53,482 nt of DNA, taken from Lysobacteraceae bacterium. Lineage in GTDB: Bacteria > Pseudomonadota > Gammaproteobacteria > Xanthomonadales > Xanthomonadaceae. Below are positions 32,471 through 41,992 of this stretch, piece after piece. Both the position numbers and the translations under genes were made by a program. How positions within the stretch are numbered: position 1 is the first letter of the stretch; the number at the start of each line of letters is the position of its first letter. The DNA lies in assembly GCA_003241895.1 (NCBI GenBank), contig QBLY01000006.1:1-53482 (forward strand), given 5' to 3'. The notes under the pieces are model-generated. The model saw nothing but the letters and a program-made list of their open reading frames with translations. It made no database searches and had not been told where the DNA came from.

Positions 32471-34531
32471 TTGCAGCTACTGAACGAACTCAAGCGCCGG
32501 AACGTCATCCGGATGGCGGGCATCTATCTGGTGGGAGCCTGGTTGATCGTCCAGGTCGCCGAAACGCTGCTGCCGGTGTTCGGGACGCCCGATTGGGTGC
32601 TCAAGACCCTTTTGCTGCTGCTGGCGATCGGCTTCGTGCCGGCGCTGGTGGTCTCCTGGGTATTCGAGCTGACCCCCGAGGGCCTGCAGCGGGACCGGGG
32701 CGCCGATGCAACGCGGGCCGAGCCGCGGCCGACCAGCCAGCGCATGGACCGGCTTCTGCTGGTGGGGCTGGTGCTGGTGGTGGGCGTGGTGGCGGCGGAC
32801 CGCTTCTGGCCCCAGGGCGCGGCGCCGGCCGCCGTTGCGGCTGACCCGATCACGCCGGGCGCGGCGAGCGGTGAAGCTCCGACCACGGCTCCCGCCGTCC
32901 AGCGCGGGCTCGCCGTGCTGCCCTTCGGCAACCTCAGCCCGGACCCGGACAACGCCTTCTTCGCCGGCGGTATCTACGAAGAAGTGCTGACGCGCGTGTC
33001 GCGCATCCACGACCTGCGGGTGATTTCCCGCACCTCGATGGAAAACATCGCCGCCGAGAAGCTCGAGGTGCCCGAGATCGGCCGCCGCCTCGGCGTCAGC
33101 CATGTGCTCGAAGGCAGCGTCCGCCGCGCCGGAGACACCGTGCGCATCACCGTCCAGCTGATCGAAGCCGCTACCGACAAGCACATCTGGGCCGAGAACT
33201 TCGACCGCAAGCTCGACGACGTCTTCGCCATCCAGTCCGAGATTGCCCTGGCCATCGCCAGCCAGATGCAGGTCGCGCTGACCGCTTCCGAGCAGAGAAG
33301 CCTGGGCGAACGGCCCACCAACAGCGCCGAGGCCTATGACCTGTACCTGCGCGCCGTCGAGCAGCAGCGCACCTGGCGCGGCGCCGAGGGCTTCCGCGAC
33401 CTGATTACCCTGCTGGAACCGGCGGTGGCGCTGGACCCCGAATTCGCCGAGGCCCGGGTGGCGTTGGCGGAAGCCTATGGCCGCATGTACTGGATCGGCC
33501 AGGATCTCGACGGCAGCTACAAGGCGAAGGCCCAGCAGCAGGTCGCGGAAATCCAGAAGGGTTGGCCCGACCAATGGCACAGCCGGCTGGCCCGGGCCCA
33601 GTATCTGTACACCGTTGAACGCGACTATGCCGGCGCCCAGGCGATCCTGACCGACCTGCAGGCCGAACGGCCCAACGACGTCGGCATTGCCCGGACCGTA
33701 GCCGCATCCTACAAGCGACTCAATCGCCACAAAGAGCAGCTGGCGGCCAGCCGGCGCACGCTGTTGTTGGATCCCGAGGGAGATCTGGCAAACAGCGAGC
33801 TGGTCTTCGCCCTGGAGTCCAATGGCTTGGGCGACGAAGCCATCACCCATAGCGAGAAGGCGCTGCGCCGCTCGCCCGAGGATTTCAAGATACGCGCCGA
33901 CAACGCCATGCTCTACGCTCGCCTCCGTGGCGATCGGCGTCCCCTGCTGGCCTTGAGCGATGGCATACGGCGGCAGGCACCGGGCATGGTGGCCCAGGCG
34001 CTGTTTTCCGAGGGAAAAGTGGACGAAGCCGTTGCCTTGCTTGAACAACAGCGCCAGGACCTGCAAGGCCCGAGCGCCATGAACAACCTGATTTACCAAG
34101 CCGAATTGCTTCGACTGGCTGGGCGCGTCGAGGAACCCCTGCGTTTGGCCAAAATGGCTTTCGCGCAGGCCCAGGCGTGGGTCAAGGAGGGCAAACCGGC
34201 GCCGTCGGGCATGCAGGCCGCCTGGCTGGCCAACGTCGCGCGCATCGCTGCAGGCGCCGGCGAACGAGCGCAGGCCGAGGCCTGGGCCGCGCAGTCCCGC
34301 ACAACGCCGGTGCTGGCGCTGGAGGAGCAAGACCAGCAGGTGGCTTCACTCACCCACGTCCGCCGCCTTCTGGGCGACGTGGAAGGCGCCTGGCTCGAGG
34401 AACAGGCGCGACGCGACCAGCCGCCGGTCATCAATGGCGAATTGCTAGCCTTCAAGCCCTTCTTCGACGCGATGTACGGTGACTCACCGAGCTACCGCGC
34501 CTACGTCGCCAAGCTCGAAGCCGCGCGATGA
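32471..34531 (+). CDS. TolB-like/TPR membrane protein, array copy 1
   Basis: First and most divergent of eight paralogues, 686 residues, function unknown. TTG 32471 gives MQLLNELKRRNVIRMAGIYL, matching the other copies, with GGGGAG seven nt upstream; the ATG at 32408 would add 21 unrelated residues. Two helices (about 14-34 and 41-62) precede FELTPEGLQRD, a third helix lies at about 92-108, then an Ala/Pro linker. The TolB/FlgO-like domain runs LAVLPFGNLSPDPDNAFFAG to AENFDRKLDDVFAIQSEIAL. The usual YFxDGxSEEILN is FFAGGIYEEVLTR. The TPR region is longer than in the others, and the C-terminal Cys motif of most copies is absent. Confidence 0.8.
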   Translation: MQLLNELKRRNVIRMAGIYLVGAWLIVQVAETLLPVFGTPDWVLKTLLLLLAIGFVPALVVSWVFELTPEGLQRDRGADATRAEPRPTSQRMDRLLLVGLVLVVGVVAADRFWPQGAAPAAVAADPITPGAASGEAPTTAPAVQRGLAVLPFGNLSPDPDNAFFAGGIYEEVLTRVSRIHDLRVISRTSMENIAAEKLEVPEIGRRLGVSHVLEGSVRRAGDTVRITVQLIEAATDKHIWAENFDRKLDDVFAIQSEIALAIASQMQVALTASEQRSLGERPTNSAEAYDLYLRAVEQQRTWRGAEGFRDLITLLEPAVALDPEFAEARVALAEAYGRMYWIGQDLDGSYKAKAQQQVAEIQKGWPDQWHSRLARAQYLYTVERDYAGAQAILTDLQAERPNDVGIARTVAASYKRLNRHKEQLAASRRTLLLDPEGDLANSELVFALESNGLGDEAITHSEKALRRSPEDFKIRADNAMLYARLRGDRRPLLALSDGIRRQAPGMVAQALFSEGKVDEAVALLEQQRQDLQGPSAMNNLIYQAELLRLAGRVEEPLRLAKMAFAQAQAWVKEGKPAPSGMQAAWLANVARIAAGAGERAQAEAWAAQSRTTPVLALEEQDQQVASLTHVRRLLGDVEGAWLEEQARRDQPPVINGELLAFKPFFDAMYGDSPSYRAYVAKLEAAR

Positions 34532-36384
34532 GCCTGTTCGCCGAGCTGCGCCGCCGCAACGTCATCCGTATGGCCGGGCTGTACCTGGTGGGCGCGTGGC
34601 TGGTGGTGCAGGTGGCCGAGACGCTGCTGCCGGTTTTCGGCGCGCCCGATTGGGTGCTGCGGGTCCTGGTGGTTTTGCTTGCGCTTGGATTCTTTCCCAC
34701 CCTGATCGCCAGCTGGGTGTTCGAGCTCACGCCGGACGGATTCAAGCGCGACGCGGAGGTCGACCACTCGCAGGCACGCGTGCACCAGACGGCGCGCAAG
34801 CTGGACCTGGCGGTCATCGTGCTGCTGATCGCGGTGGGCGCGATGGTGCTGTTCAAGCCGTCGCTGCAGCCGGCTTCGCCCACGCCTTTCGCCGAGAGCG
34901 AGCTGTCCGACACTCAGGCCGATCCGCCAGCCATCAGCGCCAATACCGCCGCCACATCAGAGGCCAGCATCGCGGTACTGCCCTTCGCCGATTTGTCGCA
35001 GACCGCTGACCAGGGCTATTTCTCAGACGGCATGTCCGAGGAAATCCTCAACGTGCTGGCGAAGGTCAAGGGTCTGCAGGTGGCGTCGCGCACGTCGTCG
35101 TTCGCGTTCAAGGGGCAGGAAAACCTGGGCATCCCGGCCATCGCCCAGCAGCTGGGTGTACGCCATGTACTGGAAGGCAGCGTACGGCGCGCCGGCGGCA
35201 CCATTCGCATCACCGCGCAGCTGATTGACGCCGATGTTGATCGCCACCTGTGGTCGGAGACCTTCGACCGGCCGCTCACCGCCGAGAATGTCTTTGCGAT
35301 CCAGGACGAGATATCGCAGGCCATCGTCGCAGCGCTCGTAGCGGCGATGCCGTCGGCAAAGCTCGGCGACGTGGGCAACACCACCACAACCACCAACCTC
35401 AGCGCCTACGACAGCTACCTGCAGGCGCGGCCGCTGGTGCGCGCTCGCCGGCAGCTTGTGCTGGCCGATCAGTTACTCGAAAAGTCTCTACAGCAGGATC
35501 CGCAGTTCGCGCCGGCCTGGGAACTGCGCGCCGGCCTGCAGCCGCTGATCGGTGAGTACACCGATTCGGCGCTGACGCCCGAAGAACTGAATCGGCGTGC
35601 CTACGAATACGCCGATCGGGCGCTGTCGCTGGTGCCGGAAAGTGCGCTGGCACTGGCGGTCAAAGCCAACCTGCGTTCGCGCGATGCACGACTATATGGA
35701 GGGCAGCACGACATGGGTGAGGTCATCGCCGATTTCGAGCGCTCATTGGCGCTGGACCCGAACAATCCCGATACCTTGAACTGGCTCGGATTGACCTGGG
35801 CACTCGTCGGACAAAGCGAGAAAGCCCTGGAAACGTTTCAGCGCTGCATGCGGGTGGACCCGATGGCCTCGGCCTGCACCGAGAATGAATACGACACCTT
35901 GCATAGCCTGGGCCGCTCCGATGAAGCCTGGCAGCACTACCTGGCCGCCTTGGACCATGGGGCGGTCACCGACACCTACACCAACTTTTCGCTGCTGGCG
36001 CAGTTTGAGCAGAAGTCTGATTTCATGTTTGCCAGCAACCAGTCAAGGTATCTGCCGCGCTGGCGCCGGCATGAAGCACTGTACGAAGCACATCGCCACC
36101 CCGATGCCGACCACAGCGAACTGGTCCGCGAAGTTCTCGAGTTTGCAGCCCGGGAGAACATCAAAATCGACAATGGCTACGTGGGGTTGATCCTGGTCCC
36201 GTTGGGTGCCTGGGATCTGCAGCCGACGCCGCCGCTGGTCTGGGGCCGTGAATACCAGCGATATCGCCAATCCGCCCAATTCAAGCGCTACGTGCGCGAC
36301 ACCGGTGTCTACGCGTACTGGCAAAAGCAGGGTTTCCCCAGCCAATGCCAACCCATCGGCAAGGACGACTTCCGCTGTGACTAA
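34528..36384 (+). CDS. TolB-like/TPR membrane protein, array copy 2
   Basis: A 618-residue paralogue. Helices at about 15-33, 41-65 and 92-110 give a predicted N-in topology: the Arg-rich start and the TPDGFKRDAEVD loop are cytoplasmic, so the TolB-like domain (ASIAVLPFADLSQTADQGYF through LWSETFDRPLTAENVFAIQD) and TPRs lie in the periplasm. TPR-type helices include FERSLALDPNNPDTLNWLGL and ALVGQSEKALETFQRCMRVD. It ends VYAYWQKQGFPSQC...DDFRC, the two-Cys tail shared with copies 3, 4, 7 and 8. Its start overlaps copy 1 (ATGA). Confidence 0.82.
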   Translation: MSLFAELRRRNVIRMAGLYLVGAWLVVQVAETLLPVFGAPDWVLRVLVVLLALGFFPTLIASWVFELTPDGFKRDAEVDHSQARVHQTARKLDLAVIVLLIAVGAMVLFKPSLQPASPTPFAESELSDTQADPPAISANTAATSEASIAVLPFADLSQTADQGYFSDGMSEEILNVLAKVKGLQVASRTSSFAFKGQENLGIPAIAQQLGVRHVLEGSVRRAGGTIRITAQLIDADVDRHLWSETFDRPLTAENVFAIQDEISQAIVAALVAAMPSAKLGDVGNTTTTTNLSAYDSYLQARPLVRARRQLVLADQLLEKSLQQDPQFAPAWELRAGLQPLIGEYTDSALTPEELNRRAYEYADRALSLVPESALALAVKANLRSRDARLYGGQHDMGEVIADFERSLALDPNNPDTLNWLGLTWALVGQSEKALETFQRCMRVDPMASACTENEYDTLHSLGRSDEAWQHYLAALDHGAVTDTYTNFSLLAQFEQKSDFMFASNQSRYLPRWRRHEALYEAHRHPDADHSELVREVLEFAARENIKIDNGYVGLILVPLGAWDLQPTPPLVWGREYQRYRQSAQFKRYVRDTGVYAYWQKQGFPSQCQPIGKDDFRCD

Positions 36385-36414
36385 GCCCCACACCAACGCT
36401 CGAGGAGGATGCGC

Positions 36415-38262
36415 ATGAGCTTCGTCGCCGAACTGCGCCGCCGCAACGTCATCCGCATGGCCGGGCTGTACCTGGTGGGCGCCTGGCTGGTGGTGCAGGT
36501 GGCCGAGACGCTGCTGCCGGCGTTCGGCGTGCCCGACTGGGTGCTGCGCGCCACCATCATCCTGCTGGCGATCGGCTTCGTGCCGGCGCTGGTGTTCGCC
36601 TGGGTGTTCGAGATGACGCCCGAGGGGCTCAAGCGTGAGGGCGCGATCCCGGCGGCGGGCGCGACCGCGCCGGTGACCTCGCAGCGCATAAACCGCACCA
36701 TCGTGGTGCTGCTGCTGGTGGCGGTGGCTTATTTCGCGATGGACAAGTTCGTACTGGCGCCGACCCGCGACACCGCCGTGGCGGCGACCACCGAAGCAGC
36801 CGCGGACACGGCCAAGGCCGGCGCCTCGATCGCCGTGCTGCCCTTCGTCAACATGAGCGCCGACGCCGACAACAGCTACTTCGCCGACGGCATCTCCGAG
36901 GAATTGCTGAACGTGCTGGCCGGCATCCCGGGCCTCACCGTCGCCTCGCGCACCTCGTCCTTCACCTTCAAGGGCAAGGACACGCCGGTACCCGAAATCG
37001 CCCGCCAGCTGGGCGTGCAGCACGTGCTGGAAGGCTCGGTGCGCAAGCAGGGCAACCGGGTGCGCATCACGGCGCAGCTGATCCGCGCCGGCACCGATGC
37101 CCACCTGTGGTCGCAGACCTACGACCGCGACCTCACCGACATCTTCCAGGTGCAGGAGGAGATCGCCCAGTCCATCGCTGATGAAATGGCCGGCCTGCTG
37201 CCGGTGGCGCAGGTCTCGGTGACCGCCAGCACCGGTGACCTGGAGGCCTACGAGCGCTTCCTGCGCGGCCGTTCGCGCTTCTACCAGCGCCAGGAACTCG
37301 AGCAAGGCCTGGCCGACCTGAAGTTTGCGGTCGAGCGCGACCCGGAGCTGGCCGAGGCCTGGGTGTACCTGGCCGCCACGAATTACGTGTTGCCCGGCTA
37401 TCTCGATATCTCCGCGAAAGGCCCTACCCGGGAGGACACCCGGCAGTCCGTCGCGCAGGCCCGCAAGCGCCTGCCTGCGCACCCGCTGGTGGCCGCGATC
37501 GAGGGCTCGCTGCGGGTGGAGTCCGGCGACTGGATTGCGGGCCTCGACACCTTGGCCCGCGCGTCCGAACTGCGATCCCCCGACTCCACTCCCGCGCTCT
37601 GGTACGGCCTTTCCCTGCTGCAAGCCGGATACGTCGACCAGGCGATCGTGGCACTGGAACGCGCCCACAGGATCGACCCGCTGGTGGGTATCAACAACGG
37701 CTACCTGGGCGTTGCGCGCTTGAGCGCCGGTCAGTTCGAGGCCGGCGCGCAGGACATCCTGCGTGCGGCCGACCAGGGCTGGACTGTGGGCAATGCCATG
37801 CTGGGGATCGAGTATTTGGGCCGTGGCGAAAAGGCGCGGGCTGCCGCGGTGCTGGCCGACGGCGGCAATGATGAGGATGGGTCTGCGCAGTTCCTGCGCG
37901 ACTTCGAGACCGCAACCTCTGAGCCCAGCAAGGCGAAATTCCTGGCCGAGCAGTTCGTCGCCGGAGGCAACTACGAGTCGCTTATTATGCTTGGACTCAA
38001 TGACGCGTTCCTGGACACGATGCTGGCCGACGCCACGCCCGGCTCCGCCAGCAGGGGAACCCGCTTGCAATGGACTCGCTTCACCCTGCGCAACCTGTGG
38101 CTGCCTTCGACCAAGGCGATCCGCGAGGATCCACGCTTCTACGAGATCGCCAAGATCAACGGACTGGCCAGGCTGTGGGAAGCGCGCGGCTACCCCGGCA
38201 CCTGCAGCCGCATCAAAGACACCAGCGGCGACCACCTGTCCTGCCCGGTGCCGACGCCATGA
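36415..38262 (+). CDS. TolB-like/TPR membrane protein, array copy 3
   Basis: A 615-residue paralogue. The ATG at 36415 (MSFVAELRRRNVIRMAGLYL) has GAGGAGG six to seven nt upstream and matches the family start; another ATG lies 6 nt earlier. It has the only sizeable gap in the array before it (30 nt). The TolB-like domain is SIAVLPFVNMSADADNSYFA through QTYDRDLTDIFQVQEEIAQS. The TPR part is irregular, with LERAHRIDPLVGINNGYLGV as the clearest repeat. The tail is LWEARGYPGTC...DHLSC. Confidence 0.82.
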   Translation: MSFVAELRRRNVIRMAGLYLVGAWLVVQVAETLLPAFGVPDWVLRATIILLAIGFVPALVFAWVFEMTPEGLKREGAIPAAGATAPVTSQRINRTIVVLLLVAVAYFAMDKFVLAPTRDTAVAATTEAAADTAKAGASIAVLPFVNMSADADNSYFADGISEELLNVLAGIPGLTVASRTSSFTFKGKDTPVPEIARQLGVQHVLEGSVRKQGNRVRITAQLIRAGTDAHLWSQTYDRDLTDIFQVQEEIAQSIADEMAGLLPVAQVSVTASTGDLEAYERFLRGRSRFYQRQELEQGLADLKFAVERDPELAEAWVYLAATNYVLPGYLDISAKGPTREDTRQSVAQARKRLPAHPLVAAIEGSLRVESGDWIAGLDTLARASELRSPDSTPALWYGLSLLQAGYVDQAIVALERAHRIDPLVGINNGYLGVARLSAGQFEAGAQDILRAADQGWTVGNAMLGIEYLGRGEKARAAAVLADGGNDEDGSAQFLRDFETATSEPSKAKFLAEQFVAGGNYESLIMLGLNDAFLDTMLADATPGSASRGTRLQWTRFTLRNLWLPSTKAIREDPRFYEIAKINGLARLWEARGYPGTCSRIKDTSGDHLSCPVPTP

Positions 38263-40133
38263 GCCTGCTGTCCGAGCTCAAGCGCCGCAACGTCATCCGT
38301 GCCGGCCTGGCGTGGCTGGCGCTGGGCTGGCTGCTGGTGGCGATGTCGAACCTGCTGTTCCCGGCCCTGAACCTGCCGATCTCGGCGGTGCGCTGGCTGA
38401 TCTTCGGGCTGCTGGTGGCCTGGGTCGGCGTGCTGTGGTTCGCCTGGCGCTACGAGCTGACCGAGGGCGGCCTGAAGCGCGACCACGGCCCGGCCGGCGA
38501 CAACCCGCAGAACGCGCGCACGGCCCGTCGCATCGACCAGGTCACGGTGGTGCTGGTGCTGGCAGCGCTGAGCCTGTCGCTGCTGCAGCAGTTCCTGGCG
38601 CCCTATGCCCGCGAGCGCGAGGCGGCACAGGCCGCGGCAGTGGCGGCACCGGCGCAATCACCGCCTGCTCCCCTGCCCCCGGTGCGCACCGAACCAGCCG
38701 ACCCACACTCCATCGCCGTGCTGCCCTTCGCCAACCTCAGCCCCGAGGCCAACGACGCCTATTTCGCCGACGGCCTGGCCGAAGAGCTGCGCAACGTGCT
38801 GGCGCGCATCGAAGGCCTGAAGGTGATCTCGCGCAGCTCCTCGTTCGTATTCCGCGACGCCGGCACTCCTTCGGAAGAAATCGGCGCCCGGCTGGGCGTG
38901 GCCAACCTGGTGGAGGGCTCGGTGCGCCGCGAGGGCGACATGGTCCGGATCACGGTGCAGCTGATCGACGCGGGCACGGACCGGCACCTGTGGTCGAACA
39001 CCTACGAGCGCCAGCTCAAGGACATCTTCCAGCTGCAGCAGGACATCTCGCAGGCCATCGCCGATGCCCTGGCGGCAACGCTGGGCGTGCGCACCGTGCA
39101 GGTGGCGCCCTCGACCCAGGACCTGCAGGCCTACGAGCTGTACCTGCGCGGCCGCCAGCTGTTCGTGCAGCGCGGCGCCAACCTGCCGGCGGCACGTGAC
39201 CTGCTGGAACAGGCGGTGGCGCGCGACCCGGATTTCGCCGACGCCTGGAGCGCCCTCGCGGGCACCTGGTACGTCTGGCGCTCGTACGCGGCCGAACCCA
39301 AGGGCATCGACACCATCGAGCAGTCGGCCCTGGCGGCGAACCGTGCACTGGCCCTGGACCCGCAGCACGCCGGCGCGTTGGCGGTCAGTGCCCGTCTCGC
39401 CGCGGAGAGCGGGCAACGCCTTCGCGAGTTCGACCTGATCGCCCGCGCCCTGGCGCTCGAGCGCAACAACGCCAACACCTGGCTGTGGAAGGGCCTGGGC
39501 GAATACGAGGTCGGCCACATCGATGCCGCCCACCAGAGTTTCGTGCAGGCCCAGCGGCTCGACCCGCTCAGCGGGTTGAACCTGGGCTGGCTGGCGATCA
39601 CCACGGCACAGCGCGGCGACATCGCCGCCGCCCGGCCGATGCTGCGGCAGGCCCACACCCTGGGCTGGCGCGGACCCGCCAGCCGCGCCCTGTTCCTGCT
39701 GGCGAGCGAAAGCGGCGACGATCCCACCGAACCCTACCTGGCCTGGCTGCACGACGACGACTCGCTGGCGCCGGCGCAGCGCGACCTCGCCCGCGGGCTG
39801 GCGCCCGCGCTGGCGGAACCGGAGCAGTGGGGCCCGATGCAGCAGCGCCTGCTCGCGGCGAGCGCGGAACGCCCCGCCCGGGAGTGGGCGATCCTGCTGC
39901 AGATCTTCGGGCTCACCGATGCAGCGTTGACCGCCGCCCTGCACACCGACGCCGCCAACAGCCGAACGCTGTCGCTGATTCAGTGGATGCCGGCGTTCGA
40001 CAGCTTCCGCGCCCATGCGCGCTTCCTTGAACTGGCCGAGCGCGAAGGCCTGCCCGCCTACTGGCGCCAGCACGGGCCGCCGGACGGCTGCACCGTGCTC
40101 GAGTCGCCACCGTCGCTGGAGTGCGCCCAATGA
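38259..40133 (+). CDS. TolB-like/TPR membrane protein, array copy 4, with divergent N-terminal module
   Basis: A 624-residue paralogue starting at ATG 38259 within the previous stop (ATGA). After the shared MSLLSELKRRNVIR the membrane part differs: AGLAWLALGWLLVAMSNLLF then ISAVRWLIFGLLVAWVGVLW and WRYELTEGGLKRD, instead of the MAGLYLVxAWxxxQVAETLL and FELTPEGLKRD of all others. The TolB-like domain (SIAVLPFANLSPEANDAYFA to NTYERQLKDIFQLQQDISQA) and TPRs (LEQAVARDPDFADAWSALAG, LALDPQHAGALAVSARLAAE) are typical. The tail is YWRQHGPPDGC...SLEC. Confidence 0.82.
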   Translation: MSLLSELKRRNVIRAGLAWLALGWLLVAMSNLLFPALNLPISAVRWLIFGLLVAWVGVLWFAWRYELTEGGLKRDHGPAGDNPQNARTARRIDQVTVVLVLAALSLSLLQQFLAPYAREREAAQAAAVAAPAQSPPAPLPPVRTEPADPHSIAVLPFANLSPEANDAYFADGLAEELRNVLARIEGLKVISRSSSFVFRDAGTPSEEIGARLGVANLVEGSVRREGDMVRITVQLIDAGTDRHLWSNTYERQLKDIFQLQQDISQAIADALAATLGVRTVQVAPSTQDLQAYELYLRGRQLFVQRGANLPAARDLLEQAVARDPDFADAWSALAGTWYVWRSYAAEPKGIDTIEQSALAANRALALDPQHAGALAVSARLAAESGQRLREFDLIARALALERNNANTWLWKGLGEYEVGHIDAAHQSFVQAQRLDPLSGLNLGWLAITTAQRGDIAAARPMLRQAHTLGWRGPASRALFLLASESGDDPTEPYLAWLHDDDSLAPAQRDLARGLAPALAEPEQWGPMQQRLLAASAERPAREWAILLQIFGLTDAALTAALHTDAANSRTLSLIQWMPAFDSFRAHARFLELAEREGLPAYWRQHGPPDGCTVLESPPSLECAQ

Positions 40134-41992
40134 ACTTCATCGCCGAACTGCGCCGCCGCAACGTCATCCGCATGGCGGGCCTGTACCTGGTGGTCGCCTG
40201 GCTGATCGTGCAGGTGGCGGAAACCGTGCTGCCGGCCTTCGACGTACCGGGCTGGGTGCTGCGGGCGATCATCCTGGTGCTGGCGATCGGGTTTGTGCCG
40301 GCGCTGATCTTCTCCTGGCTGTTCGAGTTCACCCCCGAGGGCCTCAAGCGCGACGCCGACGTGGACCCCGCACAGTCGATCGCCCCGGTGACCGCCAAAC
40401 GCATGGACACGCTGACCCTGGGCGCGGTGGCGTTGCTGCTGGTGGTGATCGCCGCGAACCGTTATTGGCCGAGTGCGCCGCCGGCGCCTTCGCCGGAAAC
40501 CGAGACGGTTGCCCGGACGGGTGATCCGTCGGCACCCGCCAGCGGCGCCGTCCCGCCCAATTCCATCGCCGTGCTGCCCTTCGTCAACATGAGCTCGGAC
40601 CCGGAGCAGGAATATTTCTCCGACGGCATCAGCGAGGAGATCCTCAACGTGCTGGCACGCGTGCCGGGCCTGCAGGTCGCGGCGCGCACCTCCTCGTTCT
40701 CGTTCAAGGGCGGCAAGCAGGAAGTGCCGGAGATCGCCCAGGCCCTGCAGGTGCGGCTGGTGCTGGAAGGCAGCGTGCGCAAGCAGGGCGACCAGGTCCG
40801 CATCACCGCCCAGCTGATCGATGCGACCACGGGTTTCCACCTGTGGTCGGAGACGTTTGATCGCGAGCTCAAGGATATCTTCCGGATCCAGGACGAGATT
40901 GCGCAGGCGATCGCCGACGCCCTCAAGGTAAATCTCGGAACTGCGCTGTCGGGCGTGGGCGACGACGCCCATGCCCCGGACCTGCAGGCGCATGATCTTT
41001 ACCTGCGCAGCCTGGCGCTCTGGCAGACCCGCGGCGAGGAGGAGCTTTGGCAGGCCGTGGACCTGCTCAAGCAGGCCATCACCATTGATCCGGACTATGC
41101 ACAGGCGCACGCCGGACTGGCCCTGGTCTACGGCGTCATCGCCGGCTACTCGGCGCGCATCACCTATGCCGACGCCAACAGGCTCGCCAGGAACCAGGCC
41201 GAGGTCGCCCTGGCGCTGGACCCCCGGATTCCCGAGCCCTTTGTCGTGCTGGGCTACCTGGCCAATATCGAGGCACGTCGCGACACCGCGCAGAAGCTGT
41301 TCCAGCGCGGCATCGCGCTGGGACCTTCCTACGCCACGGCCCACCAATGGCAGGGCACGGCGCTGATGTCGGCAGGCCGGCTTGATGAAGCCCTCGCGGT
41401 GACGGCGCGCGCGCTGGAGCTCGATCCGCTTTCGCGGGTGATCGTCCAGAACCACGCCCAGGTGCTGCTGTCGCTGGGCCGGAACAAGGATGCCGTCGCG
41501 GCCTGCGAGAAGGCTTTCGAATTCGCGCCGGAGTATTTCTACTGCCTGACCACGAGCGCCAACGCCTATCTCTACGAGGGTGACTTTGAAAGCGCCCGGG
41601 GCATGACGGATCGCTTGGTTGCCGCCCAGAAGCCGGCCAGCAAGGCTTTCGCGGATCGCCTGTACAAGGCGCTGCGCGGCGATGGCGACCGCAGGGCCAT
41701 GGCCGAGGAGCTGGCCAGCTATCCCAGGCAGAGCAGCTTCGACCTCGACAGCCCAAACCTGTTCGACGAGATCGATACCGCCCCCTTGCTGGTCATCCTG
41801 GGCGCGCCCGACCTGGCCCTGGACTACCTGGAGCGCATGGTCGATAGCTTGGGCGGAGCAGGCAACATCGACTGGTCCCTCGTACTACCGGCCATGGACC
41901 CGGTCCGCTGCGAGCCGCGATTCATCGCACTGGCGGAAAAACTCAAGACCCACGACCCCTACTTCCAGCGCGTCTGCGGAGCCAAACCCTGA
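40130..41992 (+). CDS. TolB-like/TPR membrane protein, array copy 5
   Basis: A 620-residue paralogue, ATG 40130 (MNFIAELRRRNVIRMAGLYL) in an ATGA overlap. The TolB-like domain runs SIAVLPFVNMSSDPEQEYFS through SETFDRELKDIFRIQDEIAQ. The TPRs are the most regular of the array: LKQAITIDPDYAQAHAGLAL, FQRGIALGPSYATAHQWQGT and TARALELDPLSRVIVQNHAQ. The C-terminus ends DPYFQRVCGAKP, keeping only one of the two tail cysteines. Confidence 0.82.
   Translation: MNFIAELRRRNVIRMAGLYLVVAWLIVQVAETVLPAFDVPGWVLRAIILVLAIGFVPALIFSWLFEFTPEGLKRDADVDPAQSIAPVTAKRMDTLTLGAVALLLVVIAANRYWPSAPPAPSPETETVARTGDPSAPASGAVPPNSIAVLPFVNMSSDPEQEYFSDGISEEILNVLARVPGLQVAARTSSFSFKGGKQEVPEIAQALQVRLVLEGSVRKQGDQVRITAQLIDATTGFHLWSETFDRELKDIFRIQDEIAQAIADALKVNLGTALSGVGDDAHAPDLQAHDLYLRSLALWQTRGEEELWQAVDLLKQAITIDPDYAQAHAGLALVYGVIAGYSARITYADANRLARNQAEVALALDPRIPEPFVVLGYLANIEARRDTAQKLFQRGIALGPSYATAHQWQGTALMSAGRLDEALAVTARALELDPLSRVIVQNHAQVLLSLGRNKDAVAACEKAFEFAPEYFYCLTTSANAYLYEGDFESARGMTDRLVAAQKPASKAFADRLYKALRGDGDRRAMAEELASYPRQSSFDLDSPNLFDEIDTAPLLVILGAPDLALDYLERMVDSLGGAGNIDWSLVLPAMDPVRCEPRFIALAEKLKTHDPYFQRVCGAKP

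Noticed and set aside
36043-38235. Long minus-strand reading frame opposite array copy 3 (and similar ones opposite copies 1, 4, 5, 6 and 8)
   Set aside because: Their products are rich in Gly, Gln, His, Arg and Val repeats typical of the antisense of high-GC coding DNA, with no domain or signal; the plus-strand genes have clear domains and coupled starts.
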